Shown: positions 17,188 to 25,768 of the stretch, one piece after another
How positions within the stretch are numbered: position 1 is the stretch's first letter
Layout of the letters: every line of letters begins with the position of its first letter
Source of the DNA: Lachnospiraceae bacterium NSJ-143
Lineage (GTDB): Bacteria > Bacillota > Clostridia > Lachnospirales > Anaerotignaceae
Length of the DNA: 64,000 nucleotides
Reading direction: 5' to 3'
Assembly: GCA_022867625.1 (NCBI GenBank)
Contig: JALIFM010000010.1
Span: forward strand, 1 to 64,000
The notes under the pieces: model-generated
Told to the model about the DNA's origin: nothing
The model's input: only the letters and a program-made list of their open reading frames with translations
The model's database searches: none
Translations under genes and position numbers: made by a program

Positions 17188-18360
17188 TTATTTTTCAAGT
17201 ATTCCGCTGTTCTTTATTGATTCCACTATTTTTTTCATGCCCTCAACGTTATGTACAAGGGCAAACCTGACATAGCCCTCTCCAAGGCTTCCAAATACAC
17301 TGCCCGGAACACAGAATACACCGGCCTTTTCTATAAGCTCAAGTACAAAATCGTTTGAATCCGTATATCCCTCAGGCAGCGGCGCCCACGCAAACATTGT
17401 TCCCTCAGATACCATGCCTTTCCAGCCTATAGACTCAAGTCCGTCTCTCAGAGCATTCCTTCTGCGCTCATATTCCGCCCTGTTGTTTTCAACACTGTCC
17501 TGAGGCCCCAGAAGCGCAGCCACAGCAGCCTTCTGCACAGGAAGGAAAATACCATAGTCAATCTGGGAGCGCAGTTTCTTAAACTGAGATATAATCTCTT
17601 TGTTTCCTACAGCAAATGAAATCCTTGCGCCTGTAAGGTTATATGTCTTTGACAGTGAGTTAAACTCAATGCCGACCTCCCTGGCACCCTCAACCGAAAG
17701 GAATGAGATGCCTCTCTTTCCGTCATATACAAGCTCGGAGTAGGCGTTGTCATGGAGCACTATTACATTATATTTTTTAGCCCATGCTATTAACTCCTCA
17801 TAAAAGCTTACCGGAGCAAGGCGGCATATAGGGTTTGCGGGATATGAAACAAGTATGGCCTTTGCCTCTTTGGCTATATTTTCAGGTATCGAGCTGAAAT
17901 CAATAAGGTAACCGTTTTCTTCCCTCAGCTCGTAGTTGACTATATTGGCGTCATTGAGCATTGGTCCTATGGCAAAAACAGGATATCCGGGGTTAGGCAC
18001 AAGAATAGTTTCTCCAGGGTTACAAACGGTAAGGGCAATACGGCTCATACCTTCCTGAGAGCCATAGAGTGACATTATCTCATCTTTTTCAAGCTCTGTA
18101 TCATACCTTCTCCTATACCATGTCTGAACAGCCGATATAAGCTCGTCAGTATCTGTAATGGCGTATTTGTAATTTTCAGGAATCTTTGCGGCCTCAACAA
18201 GAGCGTCAATCACGTGCTTTTCAGGCAGAAAATCCGGCGTGCCTACTGAAAGGTCATAAACCGGTTTGTTCTCCTTTATTCTCTCCTTTTTGATGTTTGC
18301 AAGAGTAGTAAATATACCCTCCTTAAAACTGTCCATTCTGTCGGCAAATTTCAATTCCAT
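17188..18360 (-). CDS. PLP-dependent aminotransferase class I (LL-diaminopimelate aminotransferase-like)
   Basis: 390 aa fold-type I aminotransferase. PLP lysine in SLSKTYNLTGARISF (about residues 230-245), the YSELVYD segment that positions the cofactor, and the C-terminal GEGYVRFALV with the substrate-carboxylate arginine. N-terminal YDLSVGTPDFLPEKHV is typical of the DapL2/AspC-like clostridial group. It could make LL-diaminopimelate for lysine and peptidoglycan or act on other amino acids; the sequence does not settle this. GGAGG lies before the ATG. It is transcribed alone, facing the NUDIX gene. Confidence 0.85.
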   Translation of the reverse strand: MELKFADRMDSFKEGIFTTLANIKKERIKENKPVYDLSVGTPDFLPEKHVIDALVEAAKIPENYKYAITDTDELISAVQTWYRRRYDTELEKDEIMSLYGSQEGMSRIALTVCNPGETILVPNPGYPVFAIGPMLNDANIVNYELREENGYLIDFSSIPENIAKEAKAILVSYPANPICRLAPVSFYEELIAWAKKYNVIVLHDNAYSELVYDGKRGISFLSVEGAREVGIEFNSLSKTYNLTGARISFAVGNKEIISQFKKLRSQIDYGIFLPVQKAAVAALLGPQDSVENNRAEYERRRNALRDGLESIGWKGMVSEGTMFAWAPLPEGYTDSNDFVLELIEKAGVFCVPGSVFGSLGEGYVRFALVHNVEGMKKIVESIKNSGILEK

Positions 18361-18426
18361 TCAAATCCCTCCAAAAGTGTTATTATAATACGGTATTGAC
18401 CGCAATTTTCATAAAACAGTAAAAAA

Positions 18427-18460
18427 AATACCCTATACTTAAATCAGTATAAGGGTATTT
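18427..18460 (-). terminator. Terminator after pdxA2
   Basis: Stem AATACCCT-TATACT / AGTATAGGGTATT followed on the minus strand by eight T residues, 18 nt past the pdxA2 stop. Confidence 0.8.
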
Positions 18461-18477
18461 AAGGATTTTATCAACTG

Positions 18478-19473
18478 TTATTTTGCAAAATTAGGAGAAT
18501 ACTTGGCGGCAAGCAGTATAGCCTCAGCCATGCTTACCTCGCTTACAATATTCCTGCCGGCTATGTCAAAGGCCGTTCCGTGGTCAACAGATGTCCTCAG
18601 TATAGGCATACCGCCTGTAATGGCTATAGTACGCTCAAAATCAAGGGTTTTTGTGGCAATATGCCCTTGGTCATGGTAAAGGCTTAAAACACTGTTGAAC
18701 TTGCCTTTAAGCGCAAGGTGGAAAACCGAGTCGGCGCCTATTGGCCCTGCTACATCGTAGCCCATGTTTTTAAGCTCCTCAACAGCCGGTATAACCTCCT
18801 CAACCTCCTCATTGCCAAAAAGCCCGTGCTCTCCGCTGTGAGGGTTAAGTCCGGCTATAGCCATTGTGCCTTCTGTAACTCCAAGGCGTTTTAAAGCCTC
18901 CTTGCACCTTATTACATAGTCAATTATCCTGTCCTTTTTTACCATATCGCAGGCCTGCCTCAAAGACACGTGCCTTGTGAGGAAAAATACCCTCAGCCCC
19001 CTTACCTCGAACATTGTAAGCGGGTCAGGAGTGTTTGTGAGCGCTCCAAAAATTTCAGTATGTCCTATAAAATTAATGCCGCCTGCCCTGAGCGCCTCTT
19101 TATTAATTGGCGTTGTCGCTACAGCGTCAACTTTTCTGTCATTGGCAAGGGCTACGGATTTTTCTATATACTCATAGGCTGCCTTTCCGCACATTCCCTG
19201 AACCTTTCCAAATTCAAACCTTTCCATATCTATATTGTCAAGGTCGACAAGGTTCAGTATTCCCTCCGAGTAATCTCCTTTATCGGGGTCAGATATAACA
19301 TTTACTTTTAATCCTGCACCTGTTATCTTTACCGCGTTTTCTATTATTTTTCTGTCGCCCACTACAACGCATCTGGCCGCGTCAAAAATCTCTTTGAGGG
19401 CAAGCGCCTTTACTGTTATCTCCGGACCTACTCCCGCCGGGTCTCCTATTGGTATGGCTACAAGGGGTTTCAT
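18478..19473 (-). CDS. pdxA2: PdxA-family dehydrogenase, probable D-threonate/D-erythronate 4-phosphate dehydrogenase (PdxA2)
   Basis: 331 aa. Motifs of the PdxA fold are present: GDPAGVGPE near the N terminus, the metal-binding histidines in TRHVSLRQA, and HDQGHIATK near the C terminus. In vitamin B6 synthesis PdxA oxidises 4-phosphohydroxythreonine, but here it follows a DUF1537 kinase gene; that pairing defines PdxA2, which oxidises 4-phospho-D-threonate or -erythronate, giving dihydroxyacetone phosphate and CO2. No other vitamin B6 gene is present. The start at 19473 ([12 protein letters not shown]) is chosen for its GGAGG site over an ATG six codons upstream. Confidence 0.87.
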   Translation of the reverse strand: MKPLVAIPIGDPAGVGPEITVKALALKEIFDAARCVVVGDRKIIENAVKITGAGLKVNVISDPDKGDYSEGILNLVDLDNIDMERFEFGKVQGMCGKAAYEYIEKSVALANDRKVDAVATTPINKEALRAGGINFIGHTEIFGALTNTPDPLTMFEVRGLRVFFLTRHVSLRQACDMVKKDRIIDYVIRCKEALKRLGVTEGTMAIAGLNPHSGEHGLFGNEEVEEVIPAVEELKNMGYDVAGPIGADSVFHLALKGKFNSVLSLYHDQGHIATKTLDFERTIAITGGMPILRTSVDHGTAFDIAGRNIVSEVSMAEAILLAAKYSPNFAK

Positions 19474-19528
19474 AAAAATTCCTCCAGACATTCAGATTTA
19501 TACTTCAAATCTATTTAATTTTATATAT

Positions 19529-20839
19529 TTAATTATTTATCTTTCTCGCTAAGTAATTCATGCAGGTTTTCATAGCGTAGCGGTCACCGACCATTCCGCC
19601 CTTTGTAACTATCTTAAGGCCGTCAAAATCTCCCATAAGCATCTCGCCATGTGCCGCCAGAGGTGCTACATCTTCCACAAGCTTAAGCCCCGCCACATTA
19701 AGGCGCCTGCATACGGCAACAGTTATGTCTCCGCCTGATGTATAAAGCCCTCTGAATGTTTTCTCTCCTCTGAGAATCTTTTCAGTGACTTCGGCAAACG
19801 CATCGTTTATTATTCTTGACACACCCTCGGCTGATGTATTGTAATACTCCATATAAGTCTTGAATGAAATCCTCTTTGCCGGAAAAATCCCGTCTCCCAC
19901 AACCGAACACATCTCATAGTCCTGGCACTTATACAGAACCTCATTTACAATTCTTGCAATTTCTGCTTCACGTCTTTCAGGGCTTCTCAAAAATTCCTCA
20001 GTCTCAGCGTAAATATTAAGTATTTTTGGCTGGGTCTGCAAAAACTCCTCAAGCTGCCCTCTGGCCACTGCGTTTGTAGTTCCCACTACAGCAAGCACCT
20101 TATTGTTTGTCTTTCCCGCCTTTGTGCTTGGCACAAGCTTGCTTACAACAGTTGCGGTAAATATGCCCGGGTCAACAGCTATAAAATTAACGCCGCTCTT
20201 TATCACAGCGTCAGCCACCGTGTCCATATCCTCCTGTGTAAGGCTGTCAAATATTATAATCCGCTTGCCTTCCTTTTTATACAGGTTTATTTTGTCAGCT
20301 ATATAGTCCACTCCGTACATCATGTCGTCAATCATAATTGAGCCTATATCGTATTTTGACTGCTTTCTGAAAAGCAGCGCCGGCAATGGAGTGTTAATAG
20401 ACGCCAATGGGTCTGCGGCAGCCTCTGTCTTGTGAAGCGGTACTCCCTTTACAAGCACATAACCTCCAATTATAACCCTTTCCGCCTGCGGAAAACACGG
20501 TACAACCATAGCTATGGCACCGTTGTCAAGGGCATCAAGCATAGCGTCAGTCTCGCTGCCGAGGTTTCCCCTGAGCGTTGAGTCTATCCGTTTTGAGTAA
20601 ACCGATATGTTGTCATTCATAAAAAACTTAGTGGCGTTATAAACAAGCTTATACGCTGTGTCCGAGTTTACCTGACGGCTGTTTGTAGGGTATACAATAC
20701 AGTCGCATTCAGGCATATTGTTAGGGTCAAGCCCTTCCATATTGACTATTGAATATGTATCGTATCCATAACCGCTAATCATCACTCCGGTGGCGTTACC
20801 GCCTGTAAGGTCGTCGGCAATTACAACACATTTGTGCAT
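19529..20839 (-). CDS. Four-carbon acid sugar kinase (DUF1537/DtnK family)
   Basis: 436 aa. N-terminal domain begins VIADDLTGGNATGVMISGYG (substrate-binding DD-TG motif, residues 5-25); the C-terminal nucleotide-binding domain contains GLYTSGGDITVAVCRRL (about 365-380). Family members phosphorylate D-threonate, D-erythronate or 3-oxo-tetronate at the terminal hydroxyl. Paired with pdxA2 (55-nt gap), D-threonate or D-erythronate is the most likely substrate, but the exact stereochemistry is not readable. A strong promoter lies 120 nt upstream and AAAGGGGG precedes the ATG. Confidence 0.88.
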   Translation of the reverse strand: MHKCVVIADDLTGGNATGVMISGYGYDTYSIVNMEGLDPNNMPECDCIVYPTNSRQVNSDTAYKLVYNATKFFMNDNISVYSKRIDSTLRGNLGSETDAMLDALDNGAIAMVVPCFPQAERVIIGGYVLVKGVPLHKTEAAADPLASINTPLPALLFRKQSKYDIGSIMIDDMMYGVDYIADKINLYKKEGKRIIIFDSLTQEDMDTVADAVIKSGVNFIAVDPGIFTATVVSKLVPSTKAGKTNNKVLAVVGTTNAVARGQLEEFLQTQPKILNIYAETEEFLRSPERREAEIARIVNEVLYKCQDYEMCSVVGDGIFPAKRISFKTYMEYYNTSAEGVSRIINDAFAEVTEKILRGEKTFRGLYTSGGDITVAVCRRLNVAGLKLVEDVAPLAAHGEMLMGDFDGLKIVTKGGMVGDRYAMKTCMNYLARKINN

Positions 20840-20959
20840 AAATATCCCCCTTTGGGTGCAATACTGGCTACATAGGACAGTTTTAATTTGATTTATAAAT
20901 TATACAAAGTATCTACAAAACGTACTTAACATCAGCCCATTTTGTCATTTATAACCAAT

Positions 20960-20988
20960 ATTATAGACCAAAGGGTATTACATGTCAA
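20960..20988 (-). promoter_or_regulatory. Consensus promoter of the DUF1537 kinase-pdxA2 operon
   Basis: On the minus strand TTGACA (20988-20983), 17-nt spacer, TATAAT (20965-20960), both perfect. This makes kinase-pdxA2 a transcription unit separate from the uxaA pair, which ends in the terminator at 21015-21040. Confidence 0.8.
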
Positions 20989-21014
20989 TCAGGCATAATA
21001 AGCATAAAAATATC

Positions 21015-21040
21015 AGGGGGCTTATACAGCAAAGCCCCCT
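21015..21040 (-). terminator. Terminator after the UxaA-like large subunit
   Basis: AGGGGGCTT / AAGCCCCCT stem with an 8-nt loop, followed on the minus strand by GATATTTTTATG. Confidence 0.75.
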
Positions 21041-21053
21041 GTTAATTTTCAAA

Positions 21054-22214
21054 TCAGATAAACTTGCAGATTCTGTTCATAGAGCACTCGTTAAAGCCAA
21101 AAGCCTCCGCCTTTGTAACTTTTCCGTTTGCAACCTCAAGAAGCTCGTTAAAAAGCTCCTCTCCCCGCTCATCTATTGATTTTTCACCTGTAAGAACAAC
21201 ACTGGCGTCAAAGTCAATGTTGTCGCTCATTTTTTCATATGTCTTTGAGTTGCCCGTTACCTTTATAACAGGTGCTATAATGTTTCCCGTAGGCGTTCCT
21301 CTGCCTGTAGTAAAAATTACAACCTGACAGCCGCCGGCGACCATAGCAGTAACACTGGCAACATCAAAGCCCGGCGTGTCCATAATAAGTGCACCTTTTT
21401 TTGTAGGCATCTGCGCATAGTCCAGCACTTCTACAATAGGCCTTGTACCGCCCTTGTAAATACAGCCGAGTGATTTTTCTTCAATTGTGGATATGCCTCC
21501 GTCCTTGTTTCCCGGTGTAGGCTGGCCTGTCCTGAGGTTCTGGTTAACATTGGCAAGGTGCTCTTCAAGGCCCTTGCATATGCCTATAATCTGCTTTTTA
21601 ATTTCAGGGGTAGCCGCCCTTTTAGCCAGTATATGCTCAGCTCCTATAAATTCGGTAGTCTCACTCATTACAGCCGAGCCGCCGTTATCAACAAGCAAAT
21701 CGCTGACCTTTCCAACTACAGGGTTTGCCGCAAGGCCGCTTGTAGCGTCGCTTCCGCCGCACTCAAGCCCCAGAAAAAGCTCGCTCACAGGTATTTCCTC
21801 TTTTTTTACAAGAGAAGCCTCCTGTGCAAGCCTCCTTGCGTACTTTACAGCCTTTGTTATGGCGTTTACAGTTCCGCCCTCGTCCTGTATAACAACAATC
21901 TCCAAAGGCTTATTTGTCTTTTCCCTTATCGCGTCTGCCATTTTATCAGGCGTACAGCCCTCACAGCCAAGGCCTATAAGCACTGTACCATATATATTAG
22001 GGTTTGCGGCAAAGCCGGAATACATGTCAAAGCATATTTTCAGGTTCTGCTCAACCTCAGAACAGCCCGCCTGGTTTGACACATATATAGCTCCTTCTAC
22101 CTGCTCGGCAACAATTCTTGATGTCTCGCTTGAACAGGCGCAGGTAGGAAGTATAAGCACTTTATTTCTTATGCCGGCTTTTCCGTCCGGCCTTCTGTAT
22201 CCCATAAAATTCAT
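21054..22214 (-). CDS. UxaA-family dehydratase, large (C-terminal) subunit
   Basis: 386 aa, corresponding to the C-terminal catalytic part of altronate/galactarate dehydratases or to SuyB of (R)-sulfolactate sulfo-lyase. Conserved cysteines occur in PTCACSSETSRIV, LGCEGC, GLECGGSD and CPTK-like segments, consistent with the Fe-dependent dehydratase centre. The start at 22214 (MNFMGYRRPDGK) has AAAGGAGG; the ATG ten codons upstream has none. It pairs with the small SAF-domain subunit 180 nt upstream. Substrate is a sugar acid or hydroxy acid, not determined; proximity to the kinase-pdxA2 unit suggests a sugar-acid route. Confidence 0.85.
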   Translation of the reverse strand: MNFMGYRRPDGKAGIRNKVLILPTCACSSETSRIVAEQVEGAIYVSNQAGCSEVEQNLKICFDMYSGFAANPNIYGTVLIGLGCEGCTPDKMADAIREKTNKPLEIVVIQDEGGTVNAITKAVKYARRLAQEASLVKKEEIPVSELFLGLECGGSDATSGLAANPVVGKVSDLLVDNGGSAVMSETTEFIGAEHILAKRAATPEIKKQIIGICKGLEEHLANVNQNLRTGQPTPGNKDGGISTIEEKSLGCIYKGGTRPIVEVLDYAQMPTKKGALIMDTPGFDVASVTAMVAGGCQVVIFTTGRGTPTGNIIAPVIKVTGNSKTYEKMSDNIDFDASVVLTGEKSIDERGEELFNELLEVANGKVTKAEAFGFNECSMNRICKFI

Positions 22215-22395
22215 AAAAGGTTCCTCCTTTTGTTCTTGTTCCATATATCAGGCAAATAATAAAAAATCAAAAAATTTATTCAGATAGCCCCATACTTATG
22301 CTATAATAATTTTTAACAGCGCAAATCAAACCTGCATGCCACGTATTTTGCCGACATGTTCCGCCTCAAATGCTTTGCACAGGCATTAAACAAGC

Positions 22396-22689
22396 TTAAA
22401 GCTCATCCTCGTAATTTCTTGGAAGTGACATAATATTTTTGTGGCTAATCCAGTTTCCCGCTTTTGCATCGCTTGTCATAGCCCCTATTATCTGTCCGTA
22501 CTTAATTACATGCTCACCCTCCGCCATATCCTTAAGTGCGATTTTATGGTATGCCGGAATATCTTCCAGAGCCGTAACAGATTCATTTTTTCCGTCCAGC
22601 AGATAACAGACACTGTCACCCTTTTCAATATCCTCAACAACAGTAGCCACAGTATCAACAGGTCTTAACATCAAAGCCTTTTTGCTCAT
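22396..22689 (-). CDS. UxaA-family dehydratase, small SAF-domain subunit
   Basis: 97 aa consisting of one SAF domain (about residues 10-85, with the HKIALKDMAEGEHVIKYGQIIGAM stretch split here only for length) as found at the N terminus of UxaA/GarD or as the free small subunit SuyA. It is expected to bind the large subunit. AAAGGAGG precedes the ATG. The 181-nt gap to the large subunit holds no terminator that I can see, so both genes are probably in one transcript. Confidence 0.85.
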   Translation of the reverse strand: MSKKALMLRPVDTVATVVEDIEKGDSVCYLLDGKNESVTALEDIPAYHKIALKDMAEGEHVIKYGQIIGAMTSDAKAGNWISHKNIMSLPRNYEDEL

Positions 22690-22715
22690 TTATGAACCCC
22701 TCCTTTTTTATTATA

Positions 22716-22744
22716 ATTATAAAGCCCTCTGTCTGATATTTCAA
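22716..22744 (-). promoter_or_regulatory. Promoter of the uxaA-like operon
   Basis: TTGAAA (22744-22739), 17-nt spacer, TATAAT (22721-22716) on the minus strand, 25 nt before the small-subunit ATG. Confidence 0.7.
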
Positions 22745-22776
22745 GTCATTAGGTATAAAAAATTCTGTAAATTTAT

Positions 22777-22803
22777 TTAAATAGTAAAATTTATACTATT
22801 TAA
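22777..22803. repeat. Perfect 10-bp inverted repeat, candidate operator
   Basis: TTAAATAGTA (22777-22786) and TACTATTTAA (22794-22803) flank AAATTTA. The palindrome lies 33 bp upstream of the uxaA -35 box and before the mecA promoter, with no T-run that would make it a terminator. Confidence 0.6.
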
Positions 22804-22887
22804 TCATTACAGCCATTTTAAAAGGTAAAAACAGTGAATATACTGCGTTTTTTACATTACAATTACATGTCATGCAATAATAACCTC

Positions 22888-22916
22888 TTTACATAATGCT
22901 GTTTTTTAATTATACT
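22888..22916 (+). promoter_or_regulatory. Promoter of mecA
   Basis: TTTACA (22888-22893), 17-nt spacer, TATACT (22911-22916), 30 nt before the mecA ATG. Confidence 0.6.
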
Positions 22917-22946
22917 TACATCATATAACAGATTGGAAGTGATAAC

Positions 22947-23585
22947 ATGAAAATAGAAAAGATAAGCGATAACCAGATTAAGCTGATACTCACAAACACC
23001 GACCTCAAGGAAAACAATATTAAGCTTGAGGAACTTATCAAGCCTTCGGATAAGACTCAGGAGCTTTTCCGCGGCCTTATGGAAAAGGCGTTCAGCGAAT
23101 GCGGCTTTGAGGTTGACAACACCCCCCTCATGGTTGAAGCTATGCCTATTTCCTTGGACGGCCTTATGATTATAGTTACCAAACTTCCTGACAAAAATTC
23201 GCAAAAAGAAAATGTGGCTCTTATATCGCAGAACAAAGACTTAAGGCGGTATAAGAAAAAGGGAATAGCTTCCTTAAATAACGAAAACATATCAGAGGAA
23301 AATATAATGATTTACTATTTCGTCTGCCTTGACAACGCAATCGACGCTTCTGTGCGCATAGCGTCTATGTTTAATGGCTACAGCGAGCTTTACTCCTACA
23401 ACAGCAGATATTTTCTGCTGCTTCAGAGCGAGCAGGACGATAATTATGACACAATAGAATCCGTGCTCAACGAGTACGGCAATATGTATACATCAAACGT
23501 GCTTACAAAATATTTCCTTATTGAGCATGGAGAGACGCTTATACATAACCCGGCTGTAAAAATCATTTCAGAAAATTTCGCCTGA
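22947..23585 (+). CDS. mecA: Adaptor protein MecA
   Basis: 212 aa. MecA recruits substrates such as ComK to the ClpC/ClpP protease in Firmicutes. The N-terminal substrate-binding domain starts MKIEKISDNQIKLILTNTDL and a charged linker (about 75-110) leads to the C-terminal ClpC-binding domain with the FDNAIDASV-like segment (here CLDNAIDASVRIA) and the repeated aromatic residues near SYNSRYFLLL. Length and domain order match MecA/YpbH. It has its own promoter and terminator. Confidence 0.88.
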   Translation: MKIEKISDNQIKLILTNTDLKENNIKLEELIKPSDKTQELFRGLMEKAFSECGFEVDNTPLMVEAMPISLDGLMIIVTKLPDKNSQKENVALISQNKDLRRYKKKGIASLNNENISEENIMIYYFVCLDNAIDASVRIASMFNGYSELYSYNSRYFLLLQSEQDDNYDTIESVLNEYGNMYTSNVLTKYFLIEHGETLIHNPAVKIISENFA

Positions 23586-23616
23586 ATTCGCTTTTTTCAC
23601 TCAAAAACATACAGAT

Positions 23617-23659
23617 AAAAGGATACCCGAAATAAAATAGGGGTGTCCTTTTATTTTTT
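23617..23659 (+). terminator. Terminator of mecA
   Basis: AAAAGGATACCC / GGGTGTCCTTTT stem (one G-U pair) followed by ATTTTTT. Confidence 0.8.
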
Positions 23660-23720
23660 GTACCTGCACTTATTATTTTCCCCCGCCATATACTGTAACC
23701 AGAAAAGGGGGTTATTGATT

Positions 23721-24401
23721 ATGTATTATCCAGACTGCAACTGTGACAGCAATTCCACACCCGACAAAGAGCCTGAAAAGAAAAAAATCTCTTTTATACG
23801 TTTTTTAAACGCTATACCCAACCAGCCTTCACTCACCATAGACATATATGTAAACAGAAGGCTTGCTGTGAGAAACCTTAAATACGAAGATTTTACAGAA
23901 TATATACCTGCAAGGAGCGGAATATTCAATGTACAGATATTTCCTGCCGGAAACCAGACTGAACAGCTCCTTGACATAAGTATAAAAACCGAGCCTGACA
24001 GGATATACACCATGGCGGCTATAGGCACAGTAAGCGATGTTGAGCTTGAGTCCTTTGAGGACAAATTTATAGAAAGCAACCAGAACGCCGCGTATATGCG
24101 CTTTGCCAACCTTTCGCCTGACAGCGCAGGACTCAATATATTTATAGACGACACGCCTGTGGTATATGACCTGCAGTATACCGAAATTACCGACTATCTA
24201 CGCCTGAGCGACGGTAAGCACACAATGCTTGTAGAAACTGCCGACACCAACAAGCGCGTTATATTCCACCCTAATATGGTACTCAAAAACGGCAATATAT
24301 ACACATCGTATATGGTAGGGCTTACACAGGGAGAACCGTTTATACAGGTGCTCATACCTCTCGACGGCTCAAGCTATATAAAGACCGGCCGGGACGACTG
24401 A
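23721..24401 (+). CDS. DUF4397 domain protein
   Basis: 226 aa, start chosen for AAAAGGGGG. After a cysteine- and charge-rich N terminus (MYYPDCNCDSN) there are two DUF4397-like repeats: SFIRFLNAIP..LTIDIYVN..LAVRNLKYEDFTEYIPARSG (about 20-95) and AYMRFANLSP..LNIFIDDTPVVYDLQYTEITDYLRLSDG (about 115-185). No signal peptide or membrane segment is visible, so it is either cytoplasmic or delivered without a Sec signal. DUF4397 proteins occur in cell envelopes and spores of Firmicutes, but the role is unknown. Confidence 0.8.
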   Translation: MYYPDCNCDSNSTPDKEPEKKKISFIRFLNAIPNQPSLTIDIYVNRRLAVRNLKYEDFTEYIPARSGIFNVQIFPAGNQTEQLLDISIKTEPDRIYTMAAIGTVSDVELESFEDKFIESNQNAAYMRFANLSPDSAGLNIFIDDTPVVYDLQYTEITDYLRLSDGKHTMLVETADTNKRVIFHPNMVLKNGNIYTSYMVGLTQGEPFIQVLIPLDGSSYIKTGRDD

Positions 24402-24409
24402 TAACTGAA

Positions 24410-24440
24410 AAAGCCCGTGATAAATTCACGGGCTTTAGCA
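24410..24440. terminator. Bidirectional terminator between the DUF4397 and GGDEF genes
   Basis: AAAGCCCGTGA / TCACGGGCTTT, perfect 11-bp stem with a 5-nt loop between convergent genes. Confidence 0.75.
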
Positions 24441-24458
24441 TTTTCCCTGTTTTACAGC

Positions 24459-25337
24459 CTACGGCCTGTTTTCCTTGCTTATGTACATACGGGTATCAGC
24501 AAGCTCAAAAAGTCTTTCAATAGTCTTTTCTTCAAGCTCAGAAAGGCAGGCGCAGCCTATGCTCATTGAAAATTCCACCTTTTTTCCGTTGTTGAGAATT
24601 TCCGTCTTTCTGAAATTACTGTATATATCCATCACTCTCTTTTTAAAATCCTCAAAAGATGAGTCAAAACATACAAATATAAATTCGTCTCCCCCGTATC
24701 TTGCAACAAATGAATTTCCGTCCTCAAAGTGCTTTTTCCAGTATCTGGCCACAGACTTAAGCACTTTATCTCCTGCCCAGTGGCCGTATCTGTCATTTAT
24801 GTTTTTAAAAAAGTCAACGTCCGCCACCGCCATACAGGCATTCGGGTAATCTGTAATACGCTCAACAAAACGCTCCCTTATAAACTTCCTGTTATGTATT
24901 CCTGTAAGATGGTCGGTTGTAAGCTCCTCATTTTTTCTGCTTATTATGCTCTGATAAAATATATCAAACTCCTCACCAATATGCTCAATGCCTGTAATGT
25001 TGCAAATCATTTCATAGGCGTATTTTTTTCCCTCAACAATTATACATTTTGATATAATAAGATAAATATGCTTCCCGTTCCTTTTAAATTTAGTGTGAAG
25101 ACTGCCTGCCTCAACGCACTTTGAGGCTATGCAGTTTTCGCATTTATTCTGACTGTCAAACCGTTCAAAGCATATCCCTTCTGCTTTAAGGCAAAATCCG
25201 CCTTCCTCTCCTTCAGAAGATTTTTCTATACTGTATGATATACTGGTCTCAATATCAATAATTCTTACTGTATCAAAATTTTCAAGTGAATACTTTACCT
25301 GACTGTACAGCTCCTCAAGAGTATAATCAAACTTCAT
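24459..25337 (-). CDS. GGDEF-domain diguanylate cyclase with PAS-like cysteine-rich sensor
   Basis: 292 aa, soluble. The C-terminal half (about 130-290) is a GGDEF domain with the intact catalytic motif RYGGDEFIF and the upstream DHLTGIHNRKF and VDFFKNINDRYGH segments, so it should make cyclic di-GMP from GTP. The allosteric RxxD site is absent. The N-terminal part (about 30-125) looks like a PAS domain with cysteines in the order C, C, CENC, KC (about residues 50-85) that might bind metal, haem or sense redox. The ATG at 25337 has AGGGTGG; three codons upstream is a GTG. Confidence 0.85.
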   Translation of the reverse strand: MKFDYTLEELYSQVKYSLENFDTVRIIDIETSISYSIEKSSEGEEGGFCLKAEGICFERFDSQNKCENCIASKCVEAGSLHTKFKRNGKHIYLIISKCIIVEGKKYAYEMICNITGIEHIGEEFDIFYQSIISRKNEELTTDHLTGIHNRKFIRERFVERITDYPNACMAVADVDFFKNINDRYGHWAGDKVLKSVARYWKKHFEDGNSFVARYGGDEFIFVCFDSSFEDFKKRVMDIYSNFRKTEILNNGKKVEFSMSIGCACLSELEEKTIERLFELADTRMYISKENRP

Positions 25338-25768
25338 TTTAACCACCCTGCCAATACTGTAAGACGCAATTGTTAAATTATTCTGCAGTTTCAGCTAACA
25401 TCCTGAAAAATCTGCGCATTTTCAGTCTTTCCGGTTTAAAACAACGCAGGAACCAAGGTTTTTACAAGCTGATAACCAATTATACCATATTTACATGGCT
25501 GTCATATTTTAACTTATATCCAAATTATCTATATATATGTCATGATATAAGAAAATCCATCAAATTTCAACAATATATTTGACCCATGCTCCCATGTTCT
25601 GTAATTTTATGCCCTGTAAATAAAACTGATTATTAAAAAATAATCAATTATAAACAAACAACACGGAATATATCTGAAAAAACATTAATTTATTAATAAA
25701 AAATAGCAAAAACAATGTAAAAGAGTTATAATCAAACTAACTAAAATAAAGTAAGGAGGACTGAAATC
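25338..25768. other. 430-nt divergent intergenic region between the GGDEF gene and the hydrogenase operon
   Basis: AT-rich. For the minus gene there is an extended -10 TGGTATAAT (25487-25479). For the hydrogenase operon a TATAAT sits at 25727-25732 with a poor -35, suggesting that an activator may be needed. A perfect 8-bp inverted repeat TGATTATT-AAAA-AATAATCA (25627-25646) lies 80 nt upstream of that -10 and is a possible operator. A 70-codon plus-strand ORF at 25370 lacks a ribosome site and is not considered a gene. Confidence 0.6.

Noticed and set aside
18478-19473. Vitamin B6 biosynthesis PdxA
   Set aside because: Its operon partner is a DUF1537 kinase and no other B6 gene is nearby, so PdxA2 is the better reading.
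25370-25582. 70-codon plus-strand ORF between the GGDEF and hydrogenase genes
   Set aside because: No ribosome site, TTG start, AT-driven composition, and it overlaps the likely GGDEF promoter on the other strand.
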